Part shown: piece after piece, positions 43,274-51,387 of the stretch
Layout of the letters: the number at the start of each line of letters is the position of its first letter
Position numbering within the stretch: the stretch's first letter is position 1
Origin: AC-32 sp963755635
Lineage (GTDB): Bacteria; Actinomycetota; Thermoleophilia; Gaiellales; Gaiellaceae
Direction: 5' to 3'
Assembly: GCA_963755635.1 (NCBI GenBank)
Contig: CAVWKS010000010.1
Coordinates: forward strand, 1-64,000
Length of the DNA: 64,000 bases
Program-made: the position numbers and the translations under genes
Notes under the pieces: model-generated
The model's database searches: none
What the model was told of the DNA's origin: nothing
The model's input: only the letters and a program-made list of their open reading frames with translations

Positions 43274-44406
43274 CAGACGCGGGAGCGGAGGTAGCCGAGG
43301 CTGGCGACCGCGGGCGCGGGGTCGTCCGCGGCGAAGGTCGCGCGCACCTTCTTGCGGTTCAGGTAGTGGCGCAGGAACTCGCGGGCGGGAAGCTCGCGGC
43401 GGCGCGCCATCTGGGCGGAGACGAAGACGTCCTTGGCGAGGTAGATCCACGTCAGCTGCTCGGTCATCGTGCGCGGGTCCGCCGCCGCGCCGCAGAGGTC
43501 GTCGTAGGCGACCTTCGCGATGCCGAGCTCGGGGCCGGTGGCGATCCCGGCCCAGACCGGCGGGCGCGTGTTCACCTCGATCACCTTGAGCAGGCCGTCG
43601 CGCGGGTCGCGGACGAACTCGACATGGGCGAGGCCGCGGTAGTCGACCGCCGCGAGCAGGCGCAGGCCGAGATCGTGCACCTCCTGGTCGTGGCCCGACT
43701 CGAACACGGCGCTCGTGCCGAAGCGGAGCGGGCCCTGGCGGATCTTCCGTCCGACGACGCTCGCCAGGGGCGCGCCTCCCCGGCCGATGTAGGTGAAGAG
43801 CGAATAGACCTGCTCGTGCGAGTCGGGCACGAGCTCCTGGACGACCGTCTCGAAGCCGTGCTCGCGGGCGCGTTTCCAGGCGGCCACGGCCTCCTCGACG
43901 GTCGCGGCGGGAACGGCCTTCTCGCCGAGCGCGGCGGCGAATTCCTGGCCCTCGAGCGGCTTGACGAGGAGCGGCGGCTCGAGGCGTGCTTCGAGGAGCG
44001 CCTGGGCGCTCTCCGCGCGAAAGGTGTGCGGCGAGGCGATGCCGGCCTCGGCGGCCACCTCGGGCAGCAGGTCCTTGCGGCGCAGCCTCCGGACGGCCTC
44101 GGGGTCGTCGGGCAGCGGGACGTCGGCGATCGCGCGGATCTCGTCCCAGCGGCGCAGAACGGTGTCGACGTTCTCGTCACGCTCGAGGAAGAGGACCGGC
44201 CGCTCACCTTGTGCGCCAGCGTGGCGGAGCGCCTCGAGCACGGCGTCGTCGTCGGGCGCGACGGTGCGGCGGCGCAGGTAGCGCGAGCGCAGCCCGAACT
44301 CGTAGCGGTGGCGGGCGATTCCCTCGACCGGCACACCGTCGCGCCCGAGGCTGCGCACGATCGCAAGGCCGGCATGGAGCAACCCGTAGACGACGGCCGG
44401 CCTCAT
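43273..44406 (-). CDS. ATP-grasp ligase (carboxylate-amine type)
   Basis: 377 residues. The N-terminal domain MRPAVVYGLLHAGLAIVRSL and GLRSRYLRRRTVAPDD resemble the carboxylate-amine ligase group. ATP-grasp segments: LLPEVAAEAGIASPHTF, PPLLVKPLEGQEFAAALGEK with the ATP Lys, ETVVQELVPDSHEQVYSLFT with the acidic loop, and VIEVNTRPPVWAG with the Mg-binding Glu and Asn near 285. Such enzymes activate a carboxylate as acyl-phosphate and join it to an amine. In a glycan locus the likely substrates are a uronic acid or an amino acid. The two GT4 genes flanking it overlap it by 1-4 bases, so it is coupled to the assembly line. Confidence 0.85.
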   Translation of the reverse strand: MRPAVVYGLLHAGLAIVRSLGRDGVPVEGIARHRYEFGLRSRYLRRRTVAPDDDAVLEALRHAGAQGERPVLFLERDENVDTVLRRWDEIRAIADVPLPDDPEAVRRLRRKDLLPEVAAEAGIASPHTFRAESAQALLEARLEPPLLVKPLEGQEFAAALGEKAVPAATVEEAVAAWKRAREHGFETVVQELVPDSHEQVYSLFTYIGRGGAPLASVVGRKIRQGPLRFGTSAVFESGHDQEVHDLGLRLLAAVDYRGLAHVEFVRDPRDGLLKVIEVNTRPPVWAGIATGPELGIAKVAYDDLCGAAADPRTMTEQLTWIYLAKDVFVSAQMARRRELPAREFLRHYLNRKKVRATFAADDPAPAVASLGYLRSRV

Positions 44407-45410
44407 GCGAGCACCTCCTCGTAGGCGGCGATCGTCGCGTCGGTGACCGCAGGCCAGGCGAAGCGTTCCTTGATTCGCTCGCGGGCGGCCGCGCCCAGGC
44501 GCTGACGCAGCTCGGCGTCTCCGAGCAAGCGTTGCAGGGCGGCCCGCAGCGCGGCGACGTCGCGCGGTGGCACGAGCAGGCCCGTCTCCTCGTCGACGAC
44601 GAGGTCGAGCAGGCCGCCGACCGCGGAGGCCACGACCGGCCGCCCGTACGCCATCGCTTCCGCGCAGACCACGCCGAAGCCCTCGCGCTGCGACGGGCAC
44701 GCGACGACCGCCGCGCGCTCGTACAACGGCCCGAGCTCGTCGTGCGGGACGAAGCCCAGGGCGCCGGGCACCTGCGAGCGCAGCGGGCCGTCGCCCGCCA
44801 CGACGAGCTTCATCCCGTCGGCCGCCTCCACGAGCTCCAGGATCCCCTTCTCCGGCGAGAGCCGCCCCGCGAACAGCACCTCCGGCGGCTCCGCGGGCTC
44901 GCCCACCGACTCGGGAACCTGCACGCCGCTCGGGATCACGCGCACCTCGCGCGCGCCGAGCTCGCGGGCCGCGTCCGCCAGCGCCTGCGAGGGACAGATC
45001 ACGAGCCGCGCCTTTCGCACCACCCGCCGCGCGAGCGACCGAGCCCGGCGCGCGAGCTCGACGTCACTCCCCCACAGCTGGAGCACGAACGGCTTGTCCA
45101 GCCGGGCGGCGACGATCCCGGTGGGCAGCCAGTGCGCGTGGACGAGGTCGGCGCCGTCCGCCCGGCGCCGGGCCTCGACGCGGAAGTTCCGAAGCATCGC
45201 CGGCACCATCGCCGCCAGCCAGGGCCGCCGCCGGAGGTTCCCCGGAATCCCGGAGCCGTACGCGATCCCGTAATGCCGGAAGTCGAGCGGCGAGACGACG
45301 TCCACGTCGACCCCCCGCTCCCGCAGGCACGACACCGCCTCGCCTAGGAAGTTGACGGTCGAGTCGCCCTCGTAGCGCGGGTAGGACGTCGTCAGCACGA
45401 GAACTTTCAT
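44403..45410 (-). CDS. GT4 glycosyltransferase
   Basis: 335 residues. MKVLVLTTSYPRYEGDSTVN, LVHAHWLPTGIVAARLDKPF, LICPSQALADAARELGAREV and VLFAGRLSPEKGILELVEAA, then PSQREGFGVVCAEAMAYGRP near 239-258. It is nearly colinear with the GT4 at 32921, suggesting the two arose by duplication within this cluster. The start overlaps the O-antigen ligase stop, and the stop overlaps the ATP-grasp start (ATGA both times). Substrate unknown. Confidence 0.88.
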   Translation of the reverse strand: MKVLVLTTSYPRYEGDSTVNFLGEAVSCLRERGVDVDVVSPLDFRHYGIAYGSGIPGNLRRRPWLAAMVPAMLRNFRVEARRRADGADLVHAHWLPTGIVAARLDKPFVLQLWGSDVELARRARSLARRVVRKARLVICPSQALADAARELGAREVRVIPSGVQVPESVGEPAEPPEVLFAGRLSPEKGILELVEAADGMKLVVAGDGPLRSQVPGALGFVPHDELGPLYERAAVVACPSQREGFGVVCAEAMAYGRPVVASAVGGLLDLVVDEETGLLVPPRDVAALRAALQRLLGDAELRQRLGAAARERIKERFAWPAVTDATIAAYEEVLA

Positions 45411-46792
45411 CCTCGCGCGCGAGCGAAGACGGAAGGCGTCACGAGCACGAGCATCGCGAAGATGTAGAAGTAGAGGAACGACATCGTCAGGTAGAAGACG
45501 TTCGCGGCCATCGTCCCGACCAGCGCCGCCGTCAGCCCCCACGACAGCGGTCGCACCCGCGCCGCCAGCGGGTCTCGCGCCGCCGCGAGCGCCCGGCCCA
45601 GCCGCCGCGCCGCCCCGAGGCGCGCGAACAGGTACCAGAGGAAGACCGCGAACAGCGCCGTCCCGACCAGCCCGCCTTCGACGAGCAGCGCGACGTAGTA
45701 CGAGTGCGGCCCCCAGTTCGTCTTGCCGGTGACGAACTCGTAGTAGACCGAGAAGTTGTTGAACCCGAGCCCGAAGAACGGGTGCGTGTGCAGGATCTGC
45801 GGAACGAAGCGGTAGACGTCGAGGTGGGTGGTCGACCCCGTTCCTCCGTGGATCCGCGAGCTGATCACGACACGGAAGAAGTGCCGCCGGTGGTAGAGCT
45901 CGTAGCCGACCGGGATGAGCACGAGGACGAGCGGCAGCACGGCCAGCCGCGAGAAGAGCAGGTGCCGGTACGGGACGAGCAGCACGAGCGTCCCGCAGAC
46001 GAGCCCGAGGGCGCCGCTGCGGGAGAGCGTCGCGAGCTCGACGATCAGCACGAACGCGATCAGGACCGCGAGCCAGCGCCGCAGCGGGTCCCTCCACCCG
46101 AGCCGCAGGTAGAGCGGCGTCAGGATCAGGATCGGCATCAGCAGCATGATCCCGAGGTGGTTCGGGTCGCCCGTGAGCGCATTGGGCCGGTAGACGCTCG
46201 TGCCGTTGACCGCGCCGTAGACGTTGATCTGGCTTCCACCGTGCGTCAGCGGCTGTAGGAACAGCGCATCGAGGTTGTGCCCGGACTGGGCCGCCAGGAG
46301 CTGCAGGATCCCGTAGCCGGCGTTGGCGACGATCCCGCCCAGGAACCACGCCAGCGTGCGCCAGTAGAAGCGCCGCGAGCGGCCGGTCAGGTAGATGACG
46401 CCGACGATCAGGAAGGCGAAGTGGAGCAGCCACTTGACGATCCCCTTGCCGAACTGGTCGAGCGCCTGCGTCGTCTGCAGGTTGAAGAAGCCGATCAGGT
46501 AGACGAGCAGGAAGGCGCCGCCGAAGACGATCAGCACCGCCGCCGTCCGCGGCACGCGGCCGCGCGCCCGCCCAACCCGGTCGAGCGCGAAGGCCACGAG
46601 GAACCCGGTCGCGGTCAGGTCGGCCAGGAAGACGGAACCGGCGACCTGCCACTGCACCTTCTCGAAGGTTGCGCAGAAGACCGCGGCCAGGAAGAAGAAC
46701 GGGACCAACCCGCTCTCGGCCGCGGCGAAGCCGCGACCTCCGCTCCTCGGCGGCTCCGTCGAGCCTACGCCGCTCTTGCTCTCGCGCCTCAT
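45407..46792 (-). CDS. O-antigen ligase/polymerase-like membrane protein (Wzy_C)
   Basis: 461 residues with about 10-12 helices. The large extracytoplasmic loop between helices holds YGAVNGTSVYRPNALTGDPN near 200 and the family motif LHTHPFFGLGFNNFSVYYEF near 335-355, followed by GPHSYYVALLVEGGLVGTAL. The Gly-rich H-P-x-x-G-x-G segment and H-S-x-x-x-x-x-x-E-x-G are typical of Wzy_C/WaaL proteins. It polymerises repeat units or ligates the finished chain. The N-terminus (GVGSTEPPRSGG) is shared with the large membrane protein at 47223. The ATG overlaps the next stop upstream. Confidence 0.87.
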   Translation of the reverse strand: MRRESKSGVGSTEPPRSGGRGFAAAESGLVPFFFLAAVFCATFEKVQWQVAGSVFLADLTATGFLVAFALDRVGRARGRVPRTAAVLIVFGGAFLLVYLIGFFNLQTTQALDQFGKGIVKWLLHFAFLIVGVIYLTGRSRRFYWRTLAWFLGGIVANAGYGILQLLAAQSGHNLDALFLQPLTHGGSQINVYGAVNGTSVYRPNALTGDPNHLGIMLLMPILILTPLYLRLGWRDPLRRWLAVLIAFVLIVELATLSRSGALGLVCGTLVLLVPYRHLLFSRLAVLPLVLVLIPVGYELYHRRHFFRVVISSRIHGGTGSTTHLDVYRFVPQILHTHPFFGLGFNNFSVYYEFVTGKTNWGPHSYYVALLVEGGLVGTALFAVFLWYLFARLGAARRLGRALAAARDPLAARVRPLSWGLTAALVGTMAANVFYLTMSFLYFYIFAMLVLVTPSVFARARG

Positions 46793-47226
46793 TCCAGGCT
46801 CCAGAGCCGCTCGGCGAGCTCCTCGGGCTGCTCGCCCTCGACGACGCCGTCGGCGTAGCGTGCGACGAGCCCGGCGACGCCCTGGTCCTCGCTCATGCGC
46901 GAGTCTGCGAGCCAGGGAATCCCGTGGATGCGCTTGACGGCCGCGCCGACGAGGCTCAGCGAGGGCGGCCCCGTCGTGACGACGGCGTCGATCCCCTCGC
47001 GGCTCACGAGCCGGACTGCGGCCTGCACCGCAAACGGCACCCAGAGGCCCGGGGCAAGCGATCGGATCCGGTGGACGAACGCCTGCGTGGGCCTGCGCAG
47101 CTCGCCGTCTCGGCTCGGCGCGGCAGCGTCGTCCGGCACGAGAACGTGCGTCTCGATCCCGAGCGCGGGCAGGCGGAGACCGCCGTCGTCCGGCGGCATA
47201 GACGTGGTGACGAGCAGGACCTTCAC
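46789..47226 (-). CDS. Short GT-B N-terminal-domain-like protein
   Basis: 145 residues from the GTG at 47226, which overlaps the upstream stop. KVLLVTTSMPPDDGG matches a GT4 start, and EGIDAVVTTGPPSLSLVGAA and VKRIHGIPWLADSRMSED resemble the WbuB-like acceptor domain. The second, donor-binding GT-B domain with its Glu pair is missing, and the usual 20 or so residues between the GG loop and the first strand pair are reduced. It ends as ARYADGVVEGEQPEELAERL at 46789. It could be a remnant of a glycosyltransferase or a real single-domain partner. Stop and start overlaps on both sides argue it is still translated. Confidence 0.6.
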   Translation of the reverse strand: MKVLLVTTSMPPDDGGLRLPALGIETHVLVPDDAAAPSRDGELRRPTQAFVHRIRSLAPGLWVPFAVQAAVRLVSREGIDAVVTTGPPSLSLVGAAVKRIHGIPWLADSRMSEDQGVAGLVARYADGVVEGEQPEELAERLWSLE

Positions 47227-49335
47227 GGGACGCGGTAGAGAACGTACCGCCCGTCCGCGTATGCGCGGGGCAGCGGGAAGCGACTGTGGAGGGCGCGCCG
47301 GCGGTCGACGAGCAGCCAGTCCGCGCCGGAGTCGTGCAGCACAGAGAGCGGCCCGCCGCGGTGGAAGAAGCGCAGCGCCTCGCGGACGCGGCGCGCCGGA
47401 TGGTTCGCCTTCGTGTCGCTGCTGTGCGTCGCGGGCGTCGCGTTGACGTACACCGGCAGGAACGCGGCCACCTGGTAGGCGGTCGCCGCGTCGGAGAAGA
47501 CGACGGCTCGCTCCGGGACGCGTTCGCGCAGCGCCTGCACCAGCGGTGCCGGCAACGGCTCCACCACGCCGGCCGGCTTGCCCCAGTGCGAGTAGCCGTG
47601 GACGGCGACCGGCAGCACGAACAGCGCGACCGCGGCGGTGGCGAGCGGGCCGTCCCGCTCGAGCGTCGGCAGCCGCTTGCCCCAGAGCACGCCGACCAGC
47701 AGTGCGGCGCCCGTCGCGGCGAACGACGCCCAGGTCAGCCACGCCGGGCCGCCGTGATCGTGCCGGTAGGGCGTGCCGAAGTCGCCCGGGAAGCGGATCT
47801 GGAGCAGGATCCCGGCGGCGAGCGCCGCAGGTAGCACGGCTACGCGCAGGAGCCGCGTGAGCACCAGCGCAGCTCCGGCGACGACGAACATCCGCGGCGC
47901 GAAGCCCACCAGGCGGCGAGCCTGCGAGATCGAGAGCGCGTCGGCGAAATGCGGAAACAGGAACTGGAGCAGCGCGATCGCGAACACGGCGAGCGTCCCG
48001 CCGAGCGCGAGCGCGGCCCAGCGCCTGCGCACGGCGAACACGGCGAGCGGTGCCAGTACGAGGGCCGCGAGCGCGACCGAGCCGCCGCGGCCGAAGAGCT
48101 CAGGCTTGAGCCGGTAGCTGTGCAGCCCGAACACATCGAGCTCGTGCGGGTAGTTCGCGAACGCGCGCCGCACCTCGCCGCCGCCCGGGCTGTACCCCGC
48201 GGTGTTGCGCACGACCGGCAGGAGCCAGAGGACGACTGCCCCGGTCGGCAGCGCGATCGCGCCGAGCAGCGCGGCGCCGCTCGCGAAATCGGTGCGAACC
48301 AGCAGCCAGCGCGCCAGCACGAAGCCGCCGAGCACGACCAGGACGAGCGCCGTGTGCGGCGCGTGCATCAGCGTCATCGCGCCCGCCGCGGCCCCGACCG
48401 AGACCAGCAGCGGCCACGATGGCGCGCGGAGGTAGGCGAACGCGAGCGCGAGCAGGGCCGGCAGCACCAGCATCCGGCTCGCGCTCGGCGCCTGTGCAAG
48501 CGCCGTGAGCGCGCCGCCGTGCCCGGGCGCGAGGCCGAGCAGCGCGAACGCCGCGAAGAGCGTCGAGAGGCCCGCCCAGCGCGAGCGGAAGAGCGCCACG
48601 CCCGACTCGTAGGTGAGCAGGAAGAAGAGCGGCGTCAGCACCGTCGGCAGGTGCAGCATCGCCTTCGTCGGGTCGACCCCGGCGAGCTTCGAGACGAGTG
48701 CGACGAAGCCGTGCCAGAGCGGGAAGGCGTATCCCGGGTGCAGCCCGCCGTCGCGGTACTCGTCGAGGCTGCGGAGCGAGATCGAGCCGAAGTCGACGAG
48801 CTTCCGCACGCGCGCGAGGTGGAAGAACGCGTCGCCGCCGAGGTACGCGACCGACCAGAGCGCGATTCCGGCGGCCGCGCCGAGCACGAGCACTCCGAGC
48901 GCGACCCCCGACAGCCGCGGGGCCGGCCGGCGGAGCGCGAACGGCGCCGCGAGCAGGCCGAGCCCGCCCATCACGCCGAGCGCGAGCCAGATGGAGCCCT
49001 CCACCGCGAACATCAGCGCCATCCCGGCGAACAGCGCGGCGAGGCTCCAGACAAGTGCGGGGGCAAGCCCTTCCAGCCCGAGCGCGCGCGAGATCAGCGC
49101 CCCGGGAAGCAGCAGGCACGCCGTCGCCGCCGCGAGCCTGATCGCCAGCCCAGCCCCGTCCGCAGGAAGAAGCCGCGAGACTCCGAGCAGGGCAGGCGCA
49201 GCGACCCAGAGAGGTAGCCCGAAGCGCGGCGCGAGCCGCATGCGGAGATCCGCCGCCGCGACGCTCATTCCCGCTCCCGGCGCCGGCAAAGCGGGCGCCT
49301 CCGCTCTTTTTGAGCTCCGTCGAGCCTACGCTCAT
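47223..49335 (-). CDS. Large GT-C-like membrane protein (probable frameshift near the start)
   Basis: About 700 residues with some 12-14 helices. An N-terminal run of LWVAAPALLGVSRLL and similar helices precedes the outside loop YLGGDAFFHLARVRKLVDFG near 165, which carries a GT-C-type Asp. HPGYAFPLWHGFVALVSKLA, LMHAPHTALVLVVLGGFVLA and a soluble C-terminal domain (VVFSDAATAYQVAAFLPVYV) follow. The family function is not fixed; a polyprenyl-phosphate-sugar transferase is the best guess. The ATG at 49335 overlaps the ATP-grasp stop, but its frame (SVGSTELKKSGGARFAGAGS) meets the main frame only if one extra base between 49268 and 49310 is removed. Otherwise the start is the ATG at 49268. Confidence 0.75.
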
Positions 49336-50489
49336 GGATGCAGGAGGCGCGCGACCTGGACGAGAGCCGGCTTGAGGTCGTCCCGCGCGAAGACGGCGTC
49401 CACGTACGGCGGCCGCTGCAGCGCCGGGCGCTCGCCCCGCAGCAGCGTGATCGCCCAGCGCCGGTGGTGCCCGTTCGCCGACACGGGAGCCGGCGGGTCG
49501 CCCAGCAGGTCCTCGTAGGCGATCCGCGGCAGGTCGACCCCGCACGCGGCCGCCAGCCCGTGCCACTGCCAGAGGCGGGGGTTGACCTCCATCAGGCGCA
49601 GGGTCCCGTCGCGGGCGTCACGCTTGAGCTCGACCTGCGAGAGGCCGGTGAACTGGAGCGCCCGCAGCAGGGTCAGACCCCGGTCGACGACCTCCTCGTC
49701 CCAGACAGCCTCGCCGACGCGGCACGTGCCGATCCCGCCCGGCGGCGTCTGACGCAGCTTGCGGCCGCAGAAGAGCCCGAGCGGCTCGCCGTCGCGGTCG
49801 AGGTAGCTGCCCAGCGTCATGAGCGCATCGTCGCCGCCGGGGATCAGCTCCTGGACGAGCGGCTCGTACTCCTCGGCCTCCGCGTAGGCGCGCTCGGCCT
49901 CCGCCGCGGTCTCGCAGCGGAACGCCTGGCGGCGGAAGCGGCGCTTGAAGCCCTCGGTGGCCGACGGCTTGACGAGCACGGGCAGGCCGAGCTCCTCCGC
50001 GGCGGCACGAGCCTCCCCGGCTGAGCCGGGCGCGCGCGTCCGCGGGACCGGGACGCCGGCGGCCTCGGCGGCCTCGTATTGCGCGCGCTTGCTCTGGATC
50101 CGCTGCAGGACGTCCCAGGGCGGAAACGGGTAGCGAAAGCCCTCGCCGAGCCGCTCAGCCCCGCGCGCGATCGCGTTCAACGGCTCGTCGTGCGTCGGGA
50201 AGACAGGCACCGGCCCCGCGAGCTGGTTGCCGATCTCGGCGATGAACGAGACGAACGCGTCCTCGTCCTGCGGGTCCGGCGAGAGGGCCGGCACCGCGTA
50301 GCGCGAGCGGAACCCGAGCGCGCTCTCGCGGTGGTCGACCGCGATTACCGGCACACCGGCGCGCCCCAGCGACCGGATCGCCGCGAGCCCGTTCACCCAC
50401 CCGACGTCGACGACGATCGCCGCCGGCCTGGTCGCACCCGCGATCCGTTCCCGGATCCCTTGTAACAGACTGTTACTTGGAGGGTTCAC
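49332..50489 (-). CDS. ATP-grasp ligase (carboxylate-amine type)
   Basis: 385 residues from the GTG at 50489 (GGAG seven bases upstream). AAIVVDVGWVNGLAAIRSLG, VIAVDHRESALGFRSRY and IQSKRAQYEAAEAAGVPVPR lead to the ATP-grasp body. LPVLVKPSATEGFKRRFRRQ carries the ATP Lys, YEPLVQELIPGGDDALMTLG the adenine-loop region, and LRLMEVNPRLWQWHG near 302 the Mg-binding Glu and Asn. It belongs with the protein at 43273 (RSLGRxGVPV start). A palindromic repeat lies over its first codons. It should form an amide bond with ATP; substrates unknown. Its stop overlaps the start of the large membrane protein. Confidence 0.85.
   Translation of the reverse strand: MNPPSNSLLQGIRERIAGATRPAAIVVDVGWVNGLAAIRSLGRAGVPVIAVDHRESALGFRSRYAVPALSPDPQDEDAFVSFIAEIGNQLAGPVPVFPTHDEPLNAIARGAERLGEGFRYPFPPWDVLQRIQSKRAQYEAAEAAGVPVPRTRAPGSAGEARAAAEELGLPVLVKPSATEGFKRRFRRQAFRCETAAEAERAYAEAEEYEPLVQELIPGGDDALMTLGSYLDRDGEPLGLFCGRKLRQTPPGGIGTCRVGEAVWDEEVVDRGLTLLRALQFTGLSQVELKRDARDGTLRLMEVNPRLWQWHGLAAACGVDLPRIAYEDLLGDPPAPVSANGHHRRWAITLLRGERPALQRPPYVDAVFARDDLKPALVQVARLLHP
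50451..50487. repeat. Dispersed palindromic repeat, copy 1
   Basis: About 37 bases nearly identical to 60449-60484. The core GTAACAGACTGTTAC at 50462-50476 is a perfect inverted repeat of seven bases around one central A. Shared flanks are GATCC with TT on the left and GG with a GTTC-type end on the right. It lies over the end of a GT2 gene and the first codons of the ATP-grasp ligase, and is AT-rich in a GC-rich window. Confidence 0.7.
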
Positions 50490-51387
50490 GCCCCGGCTCC
50501 AGCAGCAGGTCCTGGGCACGTCCGCCGGCGAGCCAGCGCGCGGCCTGCGCGTAGGTCTTCCGCCGCTCGCCGCGGAACGTCACGGCGCGCAGGCGCATCG
50601 AGTTGAGCAGCAGCCGCCGGGCCCGCTCGGCGTCGCGCGGCGCGCCGTGCTTGGCGAAGAAGCGCAGGTGCCCGCGCAGCTGCTCGCGGTACATCGGCCC
50701 CCAGTTCTGCGAAGTCGTCGCGCCGCCGACGTGCACGAACTCCGCGCCGGGGTAGAACAGCACCTTCCAGCCGGCGCGGCGGAAACGGTAGAGCCAGTCG
50801 GTCTCCTCGCTGAACATGAAGAAATCCTCGTCGAAGAGGCCAACCGTATCGGCGGCCTCGCGCCGGACGAGCAGGCAGGCGCCCATCAGCCACTCCGCCT
50901 CGTAGACGCGGTCGTGCGCGAAGCGCGAGCCGTAGAACGCGTTCAGCGCGCGCGTCCGCGGCCCGAGCTTGCGCAGGAAGAAGTACTCCGTCGTCAAGCG
51001 CCAGATCGTCGGGAAGCCGCGCACGGTGCGCTGCAGCGAGCCGTCCGTGTTGATCAGCTTCGGCCCCACGACGGCAGCCTCGGGATGCTCCTCGGCGAAG
51101 GCGGCGAGTCGCTCGACCGCGTCCCCGACGGCCCAGGCGTCCGAGTTCAGCAGCAGGAAGTAGTCGCCCGAGGCCACGCGCATGCCCGCATTCGAGCCGC
51201 CGCCCAGCCCCTTGTTCTCCTGCTGGATCAGCCGCGCCTCGGGGAAGCGCTCGCGCACGAGCTCGAGCGTCCCGTCGGTCGAACCGTGATCGACCACGAT
51301 CGTCTCGCGGCCGCGCACGCTCTCGAGGCACTGCTCCAGCCAGGGCAGCGCGTTGTAGGTGACGACGACGACGGAGACGTCAGCCAT
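50473..51387 (-). CDS. GT2 rhamnosyltransferase-like enzyme (WbbL type)
   Basis: 304 residues. VSVVVVTYNALPWLEQCLES near 4-23, IVVDHGSTDGTLELV near 30, GLGGGSNAGMRVASGDYFLL near 60, and the metal-site LLNSDAWAVG near 79. WLMGACLLVRREAADTVGLF near 166 and DEDFFMFSEETDWLYRFRRA near 187 carry the catalytic E-x-D pattern. This is the common WbbL/GT2 arrangement, often rhamnosyl transfer. The TAA stop lies within the palindromic repeat and overlaps the next gene by 17 bases. The 6-deoxyhexose from the Gmd pathway would be a fitting donor if it is GDP-linked, but WbbL normally uses dTDP-rhamnose, and no dTDP pathway is in the window. Confidence 0.86.
   Translation of the reverse strand: MADVSVVVVTYNALPWLEQCLESVRGRETIVVDHGSTDGTLELVRERFPEARLIQQENKGLGGGSNAGMRVASGDYFLLLNSDAWAVGDAVERLAAFAEEHPEAAVVGPKLINTDGSLQRTVRGFPTIWRLTTEYFFLRKLGPRTRALNAFYGSRFAHDRVYEAEWLMGACLLVRREAADTVGLFDEDFFMFSEETDWLYRFRRAGWKVLFYPGAEFVHVGGATTSQNWGPMYREQLRGHLRFFAKHGAPRDAERARRLLLNSMRLRAVTFRGERRKTYAQAARWLAGGRAQDLLLEPGREPSK

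Noticed and set aside
1609..49335. Programmed ribosomal frameshifting as explanation for the many breaks
   Set aside because: The sites share no slippery heptamer or following pseudoknot, both directions occur, and the genes belong to many families. Consensus error is simpler.
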